Source: Bradyrhizobium yuanmingense
GTDB lineage: Bacteria; Pseudomonadota; Alphaproteobacteria; Rhizobiales; Xanthobacteraceae
Direction of reading: 5' to 3'
DNA: 64,000 nt
Assembly (NCBI RefSeq): GCF_900094575.1
Contig: NZ_FMAE01000009.1
Location: forward strand, 124,001-188,000
Shown here: piece by piece, positions 49,852-58,331 of the stretch
Position numbering within the stretch: position 1 is the first letter of the stretch
Layout of the letters: each line of letters starts with the position of its first letter
Position numbers and translations under genes: made by a program
Notes under the pieces: generated by a model
The model's database searches: none
The model's input: only the letters and a program-made list of their open reading frames with translations
What the model was told of the DNA's origin: nothing

Positions 49852-50652
49852 ATGTGGGGCATCGTTCCGGCCGCGGGCCGCGGCAGCCGTATCCAGCCGC
49901 TTGCGTTCTCGAAGGAATTGCTGCCGGTCGGCAGCCGGCATGACGACGGTACCGACCGTCCCTGCGCCGTCTCCGAATATCTGCTGGAGCGCCTCATCCT
50001 CGGCGGCGCCGACAAGATCTGCTTCGTGATCTCGCCCGGCAAGTCCGACATCCTCGAATATTTCGGCGACCATTACGGCAGCGCCGAGCTCGCCTATGTG
50101 GTGCAGCCCGAAGCCTCCGGCCTGTGCGACGCGGTGTTCAGGGCAAGCACCGTCGTCGGGCGGCACGAAGACGTCATGGTCGGCTTGCCCGACACGGTGT
50201 GGTTTCCCAAGGCGGCCCTGCAATCCCTGCCCGAGGCAGACCTCTCGTTCCTGCTGTTCCCGGTCGAGCACCCCGAATTCTTCGATGCGGTGGTGCTGGA
50301 CGGCGAGCAGGTGACGGAGATCCAGGTCAAGCAGCCGAATGCAGCCTCGCGCTGGATCTGGGGTGCTTTCAAGATGTCGGCCCACGGCTTCCGCCAGCTC
50401 CAGGCGCTGTGGCACGCACGCGAACGCCGCGACGAATATTTCGGGACGCTGGTCAATGCCTACCTTTCGGCCGGCGGCAACGGCATCGGGGTCAAGGCCG
50501 GCGAATCCTACGTCGATGTCGGCACCATCGACGGCTATCGCACGGCAATGGCCCTGCTCGCCGAGGGCGTCGAGGGCCGTTCCAAGTCGCGGACCCGCGC
50601 CTCATCGGACGGGGCCCGGCCGGTCTCAATGAATAACGGAGCGATTGCATGA
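49852..50652 (+). CDS. Sugar-1-phosphate nucleotidyltransferase family protein
   Basis: This 266-aa protein has the nucleotidyltransferase signature GIVPAAGRGSRIQPLAFSKE (residues 3-22) followed by LLPVG, the VQPEASGLCDAV and GLPDTVWFP motifs, and GESYVDVGTIDGY near the end. It resembles glucose-1-phosphate thymidylyl/cytidylyl/uridylyltransferases and should activate a sugar phosphate for the cluster. The base and sugar cannot be decided. Its stop overlaps the methyltransferase start. Confidence 0.88.
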   Translation: MWGIVPAAGRGSRIQPLAFSKELLPVGSRHDDGTDRPCAVSEYLLERLILGGADKICFVISPGKSDILEYFGDHYGSAELAYVVQPEASGLCDAVFRASTVVGRHEDVMVGLPDTVWFPKAALQSLPEADLSFLLFPVEHPEFFDAVVLDGEQVTEIQVKQPNAASRWIWGAFKMSAHGFRQLQALWHARERRDEYFGTLVNAYLSAGGNGIGVKAGESYVDVGTIDGYRTAMALLAEGVEGRSKSRTRASSDGARPVSMNNGAIA

Positions 50653-51416
50653 CCAGAGGCGCCCTCTCCCGCGAGGAAATCCGCCAGCGCGTCGATGCGC
50701 TGGGGCCATGGTTTCACAATCTCGACCTCAAGGGCGTGCCGACAGCGCCGTCGCACTTTCTCGGCGACTACCCCAATGTGAAGTGGCAGCGCTTCTCCGG
50801 CATCATTCCGGACCGGCTCGAAGGCAAGACCGTGCTCGATATCGGCTGCAATGCCGGCTTCTACGCCATGGAGATGAAGCGGCGCGGCGCCGAACGCGTG
50901 CTCGGCCTCGACACCGACGAAGAATATCTGGCCCAGGCCCGCTTCGCGGCCGAGGTGAACGGGCTCAGGATCGAATTCCGCAAGATGTCGGCCTATGATG
51001 TCGGGCAGCTGCGCGAAAAGTTCGACCTCGTGATCTTCATGGGCGTGCTCTATCATCTGCGACACCCGCTGCTGGCGCTGGACCTGATCCATGAGCACGT
51101 CGCCGGCGATCTCCTCCTGTTTCAGTCGATGCTGCGCGGCGACAGCCGGGTCGATGCGATCGAGAAGAATTACGACTTCTGGACTACCGATCAGTTCGAT
51201 TCCTCCGGCTACCCGAAGCTGCACTTCATCGAGCACAAATATGCCGACGACCCCACCAATTGGTGGGTGCCCAATCGCGCCTGCGTCGAGGCCATGCTGC
51301 GCAGCGCCGGCTTTGCCATCGCGGCCCATCCGGAAGAGGAGGTCTATCTGTGCAAGCGCACGACGCGGCCGCAGGTCGACGGGCCGGTTTATCCGTCACG
51401 GGAGGCGAGCCGATGA
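50649..51416 (+). CDS. SAM-dependent methyltransferase, CmoB-like fold
   Basis: This 255-aa class-I methyltransferase has motif I VLDIGCNAGFYAMEM (about residue 62), GLDTDEEYL and the post-motif FMGVLYHLRHPLLALDL. The N-terminal helix SREEIRQRVDALGPWFHNLDL is as in CmoB-type enzymes. I recall a model for a methyltransferase family tied to such glycosyltransferase clusters (TIGR04290), but could not check it. It probably O-methylates a sugar or inositol unit. Confidence 0.86.
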   Translation: MTRGALSREEIRQRVDALGPWFHNLDLKGVPTAPSHFLGDYPNVKWQRFSGIIPDRLEGKTVLDIGCNAGFYAMEMKRRGAERVLGLDTDEEYLAQARFAAEVNGLRIEFRKMSAYDVGQLREKFDLVIFMGVLYHLRHPLLALDLIHEHVAGDLLLFQSMLRGDSRVDAIEKNYDFWTTDQFDSSGYPKLHFIEHKYADDPTNWWVPNRACVEAMLRSAGFAIAAHPEEEVYLCKRTTRPQVDGPVYPSREASR

Positions 51417-52363
51417 TCGAGGCGGCCAAGATCTGGAACGAGCCCAACAACAAGTCGCATTGGGACCTCCTGATCGACCCGGACTGGGCGATGTTTGCCA
51501 ACCTGGCGCTCGCGGCCGGCAAGGCCATCCGCAGCGCGCATCCGACCTTGCCGCGCGTGCTCGGCGGCATTTCGCCGATCGACCCGTCCTTCATGCGCAG
51601 CATGCAGGCGCGTGGCGTGCTCGATCACGTCGACGCCGTCGCCGTGCACGGCTTTCCGCTCGACTGGAATTTATGGCAGATCGGAGAATGGCCGGCCAAG
51701 ATCGAGGAGATCAAGGCTGTTACCTCGCTCCCGGTCTGGGTGACCGAGGTCGGCGTCTCCTCGTTCGGCGCCGAGGAGGTGCAAGCCTGGGGCCTGTCGC
51801 GCACCGCCGACCTTCTGATCGGCCGCGCGCCCCGCATCCACTGGTACAGCCTCTATGATCTCCCTTCGGCCTGGGAGGCGACCACGCGGCACAAGGAGGC
51901 CGAGGGGTCCTCCTATTACCGGCATTTCCACATGGGCCTGCTGCGCGAGGATGGAACGCCGAAAGCCGCGGCGGAGCTGTTCGGCCAATACGCCGCCGAC
52001 ATGGGCCTCTGCCAGTGGTTTCATTTCGAGGACCATCGTCTCGATGACGCCGTGCGCTGGATGCGACGGTTCGGCGTGCGGCACTTGCGGACCGGCCTGT
52101 CATGGGCCGACAGCTTCCGCCCCAACGCACTGGACTGGTTCGACCGCCAGATGGATGCGCTGGCCGAGTTCGAGATCACTGTGACGTTCTGCTTCACGCC
52201 GGAACACCGCGGTCTCGAACCGCATCACACCAGCCCGCCGCTCGACGTGAACGAGTTCGCCGATTTCTGCGCGCAGATGGTCGAGCGCTATTGCACGAAG
52301 ACCGGTCTCGCCTCCTCTAGTGGCGTCTCCCCGCCGATCAGGGAGCCGACATGCGTGCCCTGA
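51413..52363 (+). CDS. GH39/beta-xylosidase-like protein with apparently permuted barrel
   Basis: This protein has 316 aa. It begins almost directly with the clan-A acid/base motif: IWNEPNNKSHWD at residues 7-18. The nucleophile-type strand VWVTEVGVSSFG follows at about residue 109. After a conserved GSSYYRHFHMGLL segment, residues 205-300 look like the N-terminal half of such a barrel (RFGVRHLRTGLSWADSFRP, PLDVNEFADFCAQMVERY), which normally precedes WNEPN. The order of halves is thus reversed relative to usual GH39 enzymes. There is no signal peptide. It overlaps the methyltransferase start by four bases and the deoB start by 13; the last 20 residues are poor in structure and may reflect the deoB junction. 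It could be a cytosolic glycosidase, transglycosidase or binding protein of the cluster. Confidence 0.75.
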   Translation: MIEAAKIWNEPNNKSHWDLLIDPDWAMFANLALAAGKAIRSAHPTLPRVLGGISPIDPSFMRSMQARGVLDHVDAVAVHGFPLDWNLWQIGEWPAKIEEIKAVTSLPVWVTEVGVSSFGAEEVQAWGLSRTADLLIGRAPRIHWYSLYDLPSAWEATTRHKEAEGSSYYRHFHMGLLREDGTPKAAAELFGQYAADMGLCQWFHFEDHRLDDAVRWMRRFGVRHLRTGLSWADSFRPNALDWFDRQMDALAEFEITVTFCFTPEHRGLEPHHTSPPLDVNEFADFCAQMVERYCTKTGLASSSGVSPPIREPTCVP

Positions 52364-53556
52364 TCCTGGTGATGGATTCCGTCGGAATCGGCGCCGCGCC
52401 CGACGCCGCCAATTACGGCGACGAAGGTGCCGACACCATCGGCCACATTGCGGATGCATGCATGGCCGGGCGTGCCAATAGTCCGCAGCGGGAGGGGCCG
52501 CTGTGCCTGCCAAATCTCGTGGTGCTCGGCCTCGGCGAGGCCTGCCGCCTTGCGACGGGGCGCGTCCCGCCCGGGCTCGACGGCCGGGTTCAGGGTGCGC
52601 GCCATGGATGCGCCAGCGAGATATCGAGGGGCAAGGACACGCCATCCGGCCATTGGGAGATCGCCGGCGTGCCTGTCGCGTTCGACTGGGGCTATTTTCC
52701 AAAGATCCAGCCCTGCTTCCCGCGCGATCTCGTAACAAAGCTGTGCGAACAAGCCGGACTGCCCGGCATCCTCGGCAACTGCCACGCCTCCGGCACCGAC
52801 ATCATCGCCGAATTCGGCGAGCGCCACATGCGCAGCGGCGAGCCGATCTGCTACACCTCGGCCGACAGCGTGTTCCAGATCGCGGCGCACGAGGAGACGT
52901 TCGGGCTTGAGCGGCTTTACGACGTTTGCACGATCGCGAGACGGCTGGTCGATCCCCTGAACATCGGCCGCGTCATCGCGCGTCCGTTCGTCGGAACGGA
53001 CGCAGGCAATTTCAAGCGCAGCTCGCACCGGCGCGATTTCTCGGTTCCGCCGCCCGAGCGAACCATCCTCGACCTTGCAGAAACTGCCGGCCGCGACATC
53101 GTCACGATCGGCAAGATCGACGACATCTTCGCTCATCGCGGCACCGGGAGAAACCTGCGCGGCGACGGCAATGCAGCGCTGTTCGATGCCACGCTCGATG
53201 GGCTTGGAGGCCTTGCAGAAGGCGGGCTTTTGTTCGCCAACTTCATCGATTTCGACACGCTCTACGGCCACCGCCGCGACGTCGCCGGCTACGCAGCGGC
53301 GCTCGAAGCTTTCGACGCCCGCCTCCCCGAGCTGCTGAGCCGGCTGCGAAGCGACCATCTCCTCATCATCACCGCCGATCATGGCTGCGATCCGACCTGG
53401 AGCGGCACCGATCATACGCGCGAGCAGGTCCCGATCCTGGCGTGGACCGCGCAGTCAACGGCTCCGATCGGCCGACGCGCCGGCTTTGCCGACATCGGCG
53501 CGACGGTCGCAAGACATCTCGACCTGCCGGCGCCACTTCATGGCGCGCATTTCTAG
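52351..53556 (+). CDS. deoB: Phosphopentomutase
   Basis: This 401-aa alkaline-phosphatase-superfamily enzyme interconverts (deoxy)ribose 1- and 5-phosphate. DSVGIGAAPDA at the N terminus, GKDTPSGHWE with the phosphorylated Thr, and TADHGCDPTWSGTDHTRE as metal ligands are all intact. It is usually found with nucleoside-salvage genes; here it overlaps the glycosidase-like gene, with GGGAG before ATG 52351. It may supply pentose 1-phosphate to the cluster or simply be an inserted housekeeping gene. The first run of the cluster ends here. Confidence 0.94.
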   Translation: MRALILVMDSVGIGAAPDAANYGDEGADTIGHIADACMAGRANSPQREGPLCLPNLVVLGLGEACRLATGRVPPGLDGRVQGARHGCASEISRGKDTPSGHWEIAGVPVAFDWGYFPKIQPCFPRDLVTKLCEQAGLPGILGNCHASGTDIIAEFGERHMRSGEPICYTSADSVFQIAAHEETFGLERLYDVCTIARRLVDPLNIGRVIARPFVGTDAGNFKRSSHRRDFSVPPPERTILDLAETAGRDIVTIGKIDDIFAHRGTGRNLRGDGNAALFDATLDGLGGLAEGGLLFANFIDFDTLYGHRRDVAGYAAALEAFDARLPELLSRLRSDHLLIITADHGCDPTWSGTDHTREQVPILAWTAQSTAPIGRRAGFADIGATVARHLDLPAPLHGAHF

Positions 53557-53627
53557 CCGGGATTCTAGCTGGGATTCACTTGGGTTATTGATCCAGGTTA
53601 GAGAAATTTTCGTTTGTAGGTTTCGCA

Positions 53628-53652
53628 GGAACGAACATTCCTTGCACCGCTT
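53628..53652 (+). promoter_or_regulatory. EcfG-like promoter of the second glycan-cluster run
   Basis: GGAAC at 53628-53632 is followed after 16 bp by GCTT at 53649-53652. The predicted leader before ATG 53766 is about 105 bases. Its spacer resembles that of the promoter at 46966. Confidence 0.5.
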
Positions 53653-53765
53653 CTAACTCCCAGACGTGACTGGCGCGCAGGTCGCCCGACCAAGCAAAGG
53701 CGCGCTTCAACTCTCATCATCGGCTGGTCCCGAACGGATCGGTCCCATGCGGCACGGAGCGGTGA

Positions 53766-54878
53766 ATGACGCGAGTATTGATTACCGGAGGCGCGGGATT
53801 CATCGGTTCGCATACGGCCGACGTGCTGCTTGCGGCTGGCTATGAGGTCCGCCTTCTCGACAATCTCTCTCCGCAGGTCCATGGCGGCAACCGTCAGCGG
53901 CCCGCTTATCTCGCGGACGATGCCGAGCTCGTGGTCGGCGACGTCACGGACAGCGTCGCCGTCGAACAGGCCTTGCGCGGCGCCGACATGGTCCTGCATC
54001 TCGCCTCCGCCGTCGGCGTCGGCCAGAGCATGTACGACATCGAGCCCTATGTCAGGACGAACGAGCTCGGCACCGCCGTGCTGCTGCAGGCGCTGGCGAA
54101 GCGACCGGTCGCACGGCTGGTGGTGGCGTCCTCGATGAGCATCTACGGCGAGGGCCTGTATCGTGATGCCGTCGGCAACGTCGTGGCTTGCGACGAACGA
54201 CCGATCGGGCAGCTTCGCCAAGGAGAGTGGGAACTGCGGGATCATGCAGGCCATGCGCTCGATCCCGTGCCTACGCCTGAGACCAAGCAGCCGTCTTTGA
54301 GCTCGATCTACGCGCTGAACAAATATGCGCAGGAGCGGATGTGCCTGATCACGGGCAAGGCCTACGGCATTCCGACGGTCGGCTTGCGCTTCTTCAACGT
54401 GTTCGGTCCGCGGCAAGCGCTGTCGAATCCCTATACCGGGGTGCTGGCCATCTTCGCCGCGCGGCTGCTCAATGGCCGGCCGCCGCTCGTCTTCGAAGAC
54501 GGCCTGCAGCGGCGCGACTTCGTCCACGTGCACGATGTCGCCCGCGCCTGCCGCATGGCGCTCGAATCCGACCACGCCCAGGACGTCTTCAACGTCGGCT
54601 CGGGCCAGAGCCGCACCATTCTGTCGGTAGCCGAGGATCTTGCCCAGGTGATGGGACGGTGTGAGATCGCTGCCGAGATCACACGGAAATACCGTGCTGG
54701 CGACATCCGGCACTGCTTCGCCGACATCGGCAAATCACGCGACCTGCTCGGCTTCGAGCCGCATGTCGCGTTCAAGGACGGGCTCGAAGAGCTCGCCGGG
54801 TACCTCGCCGACCAGATCGCCGACGATCAGGCGGAGCGGGCGACCCGTGAGCTGCTGCAACGAGGGTTGGTCGCGTGA
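53766..54878 (+). CDS. NAD-dependent sugar epimerase (dTDP-L-rhamnose 4-epimerase-like)
   Basis: This 370-aa extended SDR has GGAGFIGSHTAD at the N terminus, HLASAVGVGQSMYDI, VVASSMSIYGEG and the catalytic YALNKYAQE. The SAVGVGQS and DPVPTPE segments are like those I associate with dTDP-L-rhamnose 4-epimerases. No rhamnose biosynthesis gene is nearby, so the true nucleotide-sugar is open. It starts the second overlapping run of the cluster. Confidence 0.87.
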   Translation: MTRVLITGGAGFIGSHTADVLLAAGYEVRLLDNLSPQVHGGNRQRPAYLADDAELVVGDVTDSVAVEQALRGADMVLHLASAVGVGQSMYDIEPYVRTNELGTAVLLQALAKRPVARLVVASSMSIYGEGLYRDAVGNVVACDERPIGQLRQGEWELRDHAGHALDPVPTPETKQPSLSSIYALNKYAQERMCLITGKAYGIPTVGLRFFNVFGPRQALSNPYTGVLAIFAARLLNGRPPLVFEDGLQRRDFVHVHDVARACRMALESDHAQDVFNVGSGQSRTILSVAEDLAQVMGRCEIAAEITRKYRAGDIRHCFADIGKSRDLLGFEPHVAFKDGLEELAGYLADQIADDQAERATRELLQRGLVA

Positions 54879-55939
54879 TGAGTGAACAAGACAACAGACC
54901 TGTCCTGGTCACCGGCGGCTGCGGCTTCATCGGCTGCAATCTCGCCGACCGTCTGGCCGAGCGCGGCGACCGTGTGCTGGTGCTGGACAATCTCGCCCGC
55001 GCCGGCGTGCGCGAGAACGCGCAATGGCTGAAATCCCGGCATGGCGAGCGCGTCGCGATCACGGTGGCCGATATCCGCGACCCCATTCCGGTGATCGACG
55101 CCGTGCGCGAGGCACGCGCCGTGCTGCACCTCGCGGCCCAGGTCGCCGTCACCGACAGCGTCAGCGATCCCTCGGCCGATTTCGAGATCAACGCCCGTGG
55201 CACGCTGAACGTGCTCGAAGCCGTCCGCCTGCACAACGCCTCAGCGCCAGTGATCTTCGCCTCGACCAACAAGGTCTACGGGCGCCTGATCGAGGACAGC
55301 GAGATCGCGCTCACCGGCCGTCGCTACACGCCGGTCAACGATCTGCTCGCCGGCGGCATTTCGGAGAACGCCCCGCTCGATTTCTACAGCCCCTATGGTT
55401 GCTCCAAGGGCACCGCCGATCAATACGTCCACGATTATGCCCGGGTGTTCGGGCTGCAGACCGTGGTGATGCGCATGAGCTGCATCTACGGGCCGCGGCA
55501 ATTCGGCACCGAGGACCAGGGCTGGATCGCACACTTCCTGCTCAGCGCCATAAGCGGCAATCCGCTGACGATCTATGGCGACGGCAAGCAGGTCCGCGAC
55601 GCGCTGCACGTGTCGGACGCGGTGAGCGCCTGGCTCGCGGCGCTCGACCACATCGCGCTGGCGCGCGGGCGCGTCTTCAATCTCGGCGGCGGTCCGGCGA
55701 ATGCGATCAGCCTGCTCGAGTTGATCGACCGCATCACCGAGCTGACGGGCCGCAAGCTCAGCTATCGCTTTGCGGACTGGCGACCGGGCGATCAGCCCTG
55801 GTACGTAACCGACACGCGGGCGCTCGCCACCGCGCTCGGCTGGACGCCGCAAATGCTCCTCGCCGATGGCCTGCGCTCGCTCCACACCTGGCTCGACAGC
55901 CGCTTCGGATCACAGAATAGAAGCGAGGCCCTGGCATGA
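54878..55939 (+). CDS. NAD-dependent sugar epimerase (CDP-paratose 2-epimerase-like)
   Basis: This 353-aa extended SDR has TGGCGFIGCNLAD, LAAQVAVTDSVSDP, FASTNKVYG and catalytic SPYGCSKGTADQYV. The STNKVYG motif is typical of CDP-paratose/tyvelose 2-epimerase relatives. ATG 54878 shares one base with the previous stop; GTG 54875 is the alternative. The next gene overlaps its end. Confidence 0.87.
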   Translation: MSEQDNRPVLVTGGCGFIGCNLADRLAERGDRVLVLDNLARAGVRENAQWLKSRHGERVAITVADIRDPIPVIDAVREARAVLHLAAQVAVTDSVSDPSADFEINARGTLNVLEAVRLHNASAPVIFASTNKVYGRLIEDSEIALTGRRYTPVNDLLAGGISENAPLDFYSPYGCSKGTADQYVHDYARVFGLQTVVMRMSCIYGPRQFGTEDQGWIAHFLLSAISGNPLTIYGDGKQVRDALHVSDAVSAWLAALDHIALARGRVFNLGGGPANAISLLELIDRITELTGRKLSYRFADWRPGDQPWYVTDTRALATALGWTPQMLLADGLRSLHTWLDSRFGSQNRSEALA

Positions 55940-57222
55940 CGCGGGTCGCCCTCATCAATCCGAACTGGGACTTTTCGGGCAGCATCTATTTCGGCTGCCG
56001 CTCGCCTCACCTGCCGCTCGAGCTCGGCATCTCCCAGCACTATCTGAAGGCGGCCGGCCACGACACGTTGCTGCTCGATGCGCATATGTTCGATCTCTCC
56101 CTCCGCGACATCGAGGCCGAGCTGCGCGCCTTTCGTCCCGGCCAGATCGTCTTCACCACCGCACCGACCTATCTGTTCTGGCGCTGCGCGCCGCCCGAGC
56201 TGCGCGTGCCGCAGCAACTCGCCATCGCGGTGCGGGACCTTGCGCCGACCCTGATCGCGGTCGGCCCGCATGGTTCGACCACGCCGAAGACCGCGCTGAA
56301 GAAGCTCGGCGTCGATATCGTCGTGATGGGCGAGTGCGAGGCGTCCCTGCTGCGTCTCGCCAATGGCGAGCGGGACTTTCCCGGCCTGTGCTTCGCCGAC
56401 GGTGCGTCGCTCCGGGTCAATGGCGGCCCGCAGGCGGTCGCCTTCAACGATCAGCCCGCGCTCGATTGGCCTGACGAGATGATCCGGCGTCACCATCACC
56501 ATCATCACCGCTTCGAGGCCGCGCCGACCGCACCGGGCGCCGAGGTGGAGGCCTCGCGCGGCTGCCCCTACAACTGCACGTTCTGCGCCAAGGAGAATTT
56601 CCGCAACGCCTATCGCAAGCGGCCACCCGCCGTCATTCTCGGAGAGATCGATCGTCTGCGCCGCCATGGCATCGAGTACGTCTACTTCATCGACGAGATC
56701 TTTCTTCCCAATCGCGAACTTTTGGAAGGCTTGACGACGCGCGGGCTGAAGTTCGGCGTGCAGACGCGGATCGACCTCTGGAAGCCCGACATGCTCGCCC
56801 TGCTCGGGCGCGCCGGCTGCGTCTCGATCGAAGCCGGCATCGAGAGCCTCACCGTGGAAGGGCGCGCGGCCCTCGCCAAGAATTGCAAGATGACGACGGA
56901 TCAGCTCGCCGACCGGCTGGTCGAAGCCCGCCGCCACGTCCCCTTCGTGCAGGCCAATTTGATCGAGGTGCCCGAGGACGACGATCCCGTGGTGCAGCGC
57001 TGGCGCCGCACCATGCAGGATGCCGGCGTCTGGGCCAACGATCCGGTGCCGCTCTACCCCTATCCCGGCTCTCCCGACTACCGCAAGCTCTGGGGCGAGC
57101 CCGACGATGTCGCCTGGGAGCGCGCACACCGGCACTATCTCGCGATGTTCGACCAGTTCAGCGACGTGCAGAACGGTCGCCCGGTGCCACTCGACAGCCT
57201 CGAAGTCCAGGTGGCCTCATGA
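55936..57222 (+). CDS. B12-binding radical SAM enzyme
   Basis: This protein has 428 aa. The N-terminal third is a B12-binding-type Rossmann domain (LPLELGISQHYLKAAGHDT, IAVGPHGSTTP, VVMGECEASLL). The radical SAM core carries the 4Fe-4S/SAM motif RGCPYNCTFCAKENF at about residues 207-221, then YFIDEIFLPN and SIEAGIESLT. A natural six-His tract lies at about residues 186-191. Members of such B12-radical SAM families carry out C-methylation, ring contraction or other difficult steps. I recall a family model for a single-copy member in glycan clusters (TIGR04295), unverified here. It is translationally coupled on both sides and is the most distinctive enzyme of the cluster. Confidence 0.9.
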   Translation: MTRVALINPNWDFSGSIYFGCRSPHLPLELGISQHYLKAAGHDTLLLDAHMFDLSLRDIEAELRAFRPGQIVFTTAPTYLFWRCAPPELRVPQQLAIAVRDLAPTLIAVGPHGSTTPKTALKKLGVDIVVMGECEASLLRLANGERDFPGLCFADGASLRVNGGPQAVAFNDQPALDWPDEMIRRHHHHHHRFEAAPTAPGAEVEASRGCPYNCTFCAKENFRNAYRKRPPAVILGEIDRLRRHGIEYVYFIDEIFLPNRELLEGLTTRGLKFGVQTRIDLWKPDMLALLGRAGCVSIEAGIESLTVEGRAALAKNCKMTTDQLADRLVEARRHVPFVQANLIEVPEDDDPVVQRWRRTMQDAGVWANDPVPLYPYPGSPDYRKLWGEPDDVAWERAHRHYLAMFDQFSDVQNGRPVPLDSLEVQVAS

Positions 57223-58331
57223 ACCGTGGCGCCGACATCAGGATCATGATGACGACCGACACGGTTGGCGGCGTGTGGACCTATTCCTGCGCCCTCGCCA
57301 CAAGTCTCGCTGCGTCCGGGGCCGACGTCACGCTGGTGACGCTGGGCCCGCGGGCGCGCGTCGATCAGCGTCAGATGCTGCACGAGACCAGCGTTCACCT
57401 GATCGAGACGGACCTCGCACTCGAATGGCAGGACCCGGAGGGCCAAAACGTTTCCGACGCAAGGCGCGTGCTTGCGAAGCTCGAAGCCAGATTGATGCCC
57501 GACGTTGTGCATCTCAACAGCTTTCGCGAGGCGACCTTTGCATGGCAGGCCCCGACCGTGCTGGTGGCGCATTCCTGCGTAAATTCGTGGGCACTCGCCT
57601 GCCACGATACGGCCTGGCTTGGCGAGCCCAAATGGCGCCGCTACAGCGAGCGGGTCGCCGCCGCGCTCGACGCGGCGCAGGCCTGGGTCTGTCCGAGCCG
57701 GGCCTTCCACGACGACATCACGGCGATCTACCAGCCGCGATCGCGCGGCGCGGTGATCTGGAACGGAATTTCGCCACGCGCCCCGTCTGGGCGAAAGCAG
57801 GACCTGATTTTCGCGGCAGGACGGCTGTGGGACCGAGCCAAGAACATCGAAGCGCTCGCCGCCGCCGCGCCTGGGCTGGATTGGCCGGTCGAGGTGGCCG
57901 GTCCTATCGAAGCACGCCTGCCAGCGGGTATCACCTGGCTCGGAGAGCTGCCGCACGCGGCGCTGGAGACGCGCCTGCAGCATGCAGCGATCTTCGTCAG
58001 CCCCGCACTCTATGAACCGTTCGGTCTCTCGGTGCTGGAAGCCGCCGCCGCCGGCTGCGCGCTGGTCCTCTCTGACATCCCGACCTTCAGGGAATTGTGG
58101 CGCGGCGCCGCCTTGTTCGTCGATCCCGCCGACAGCGAGGCGCTGCACCGGGCTCTGGCAGAGCTTTGCGCTGACGATATGGGTCGAGCAAAGCTGCAGA
58201 CCGCTGCCTATGAGCAATCCCTGACCTATTCGCTGACGCGCACGACGAGCGCCTATCTCGGTCTCTACCGGGACCTGATCGCATCGCGCCGGAAGAGCGC
58301 CGCGGCCAGCCAGATCGAGGTGCGCGCATGA
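57219..58331 (+). CDS. GT4-family glycosyltransferase
   Basis: This 370-aa GT-B enzyme has DTVGGVWTYSCALATSLAAS near the N terminus, VVHLNSF, FAAGRLWDRAKN and the retaining-GT4 E-x7-E region ALYEPFGLSVLEAAAAGCAL. It should transfer a sugar from a nucleotide donor. It is cytosolic and overlaps both neighbours by four bases. It differs from the four CgeB-like transferases and may start the chain. Confidence 0.88.
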   Translation: MNRGADIRIMMTTDTVGGVWTYSCALATSLAASGADVTLVTLGPRARVDQRQMLHETSVHLIETDLALEWQDPEGQNVSDARRVLAKLEARLMPDVVHLNSFREATFAWQAPTVLVAHSCVNSWALACHDTAWLGEPKWRRYSERVAAALDAAQAWVCPSRAFHDDITAIYQPRSRGAVIWNGISPRAPSGRKQDLIFAAGRLWDRAKNIEALAAAAPGLDWPVEVAGPIEARLPAGITWLGELPHAALETRLQHAAIFVSPALYEPFGLSVLEAAAAGCALVLSDIPTFRELWRGAALFVDPADSEALHRALAELCADDMGRAKLQTAAYEQSLTYSLTRTTSAYLGLYRDLIASRRKSAAASQIEVRA

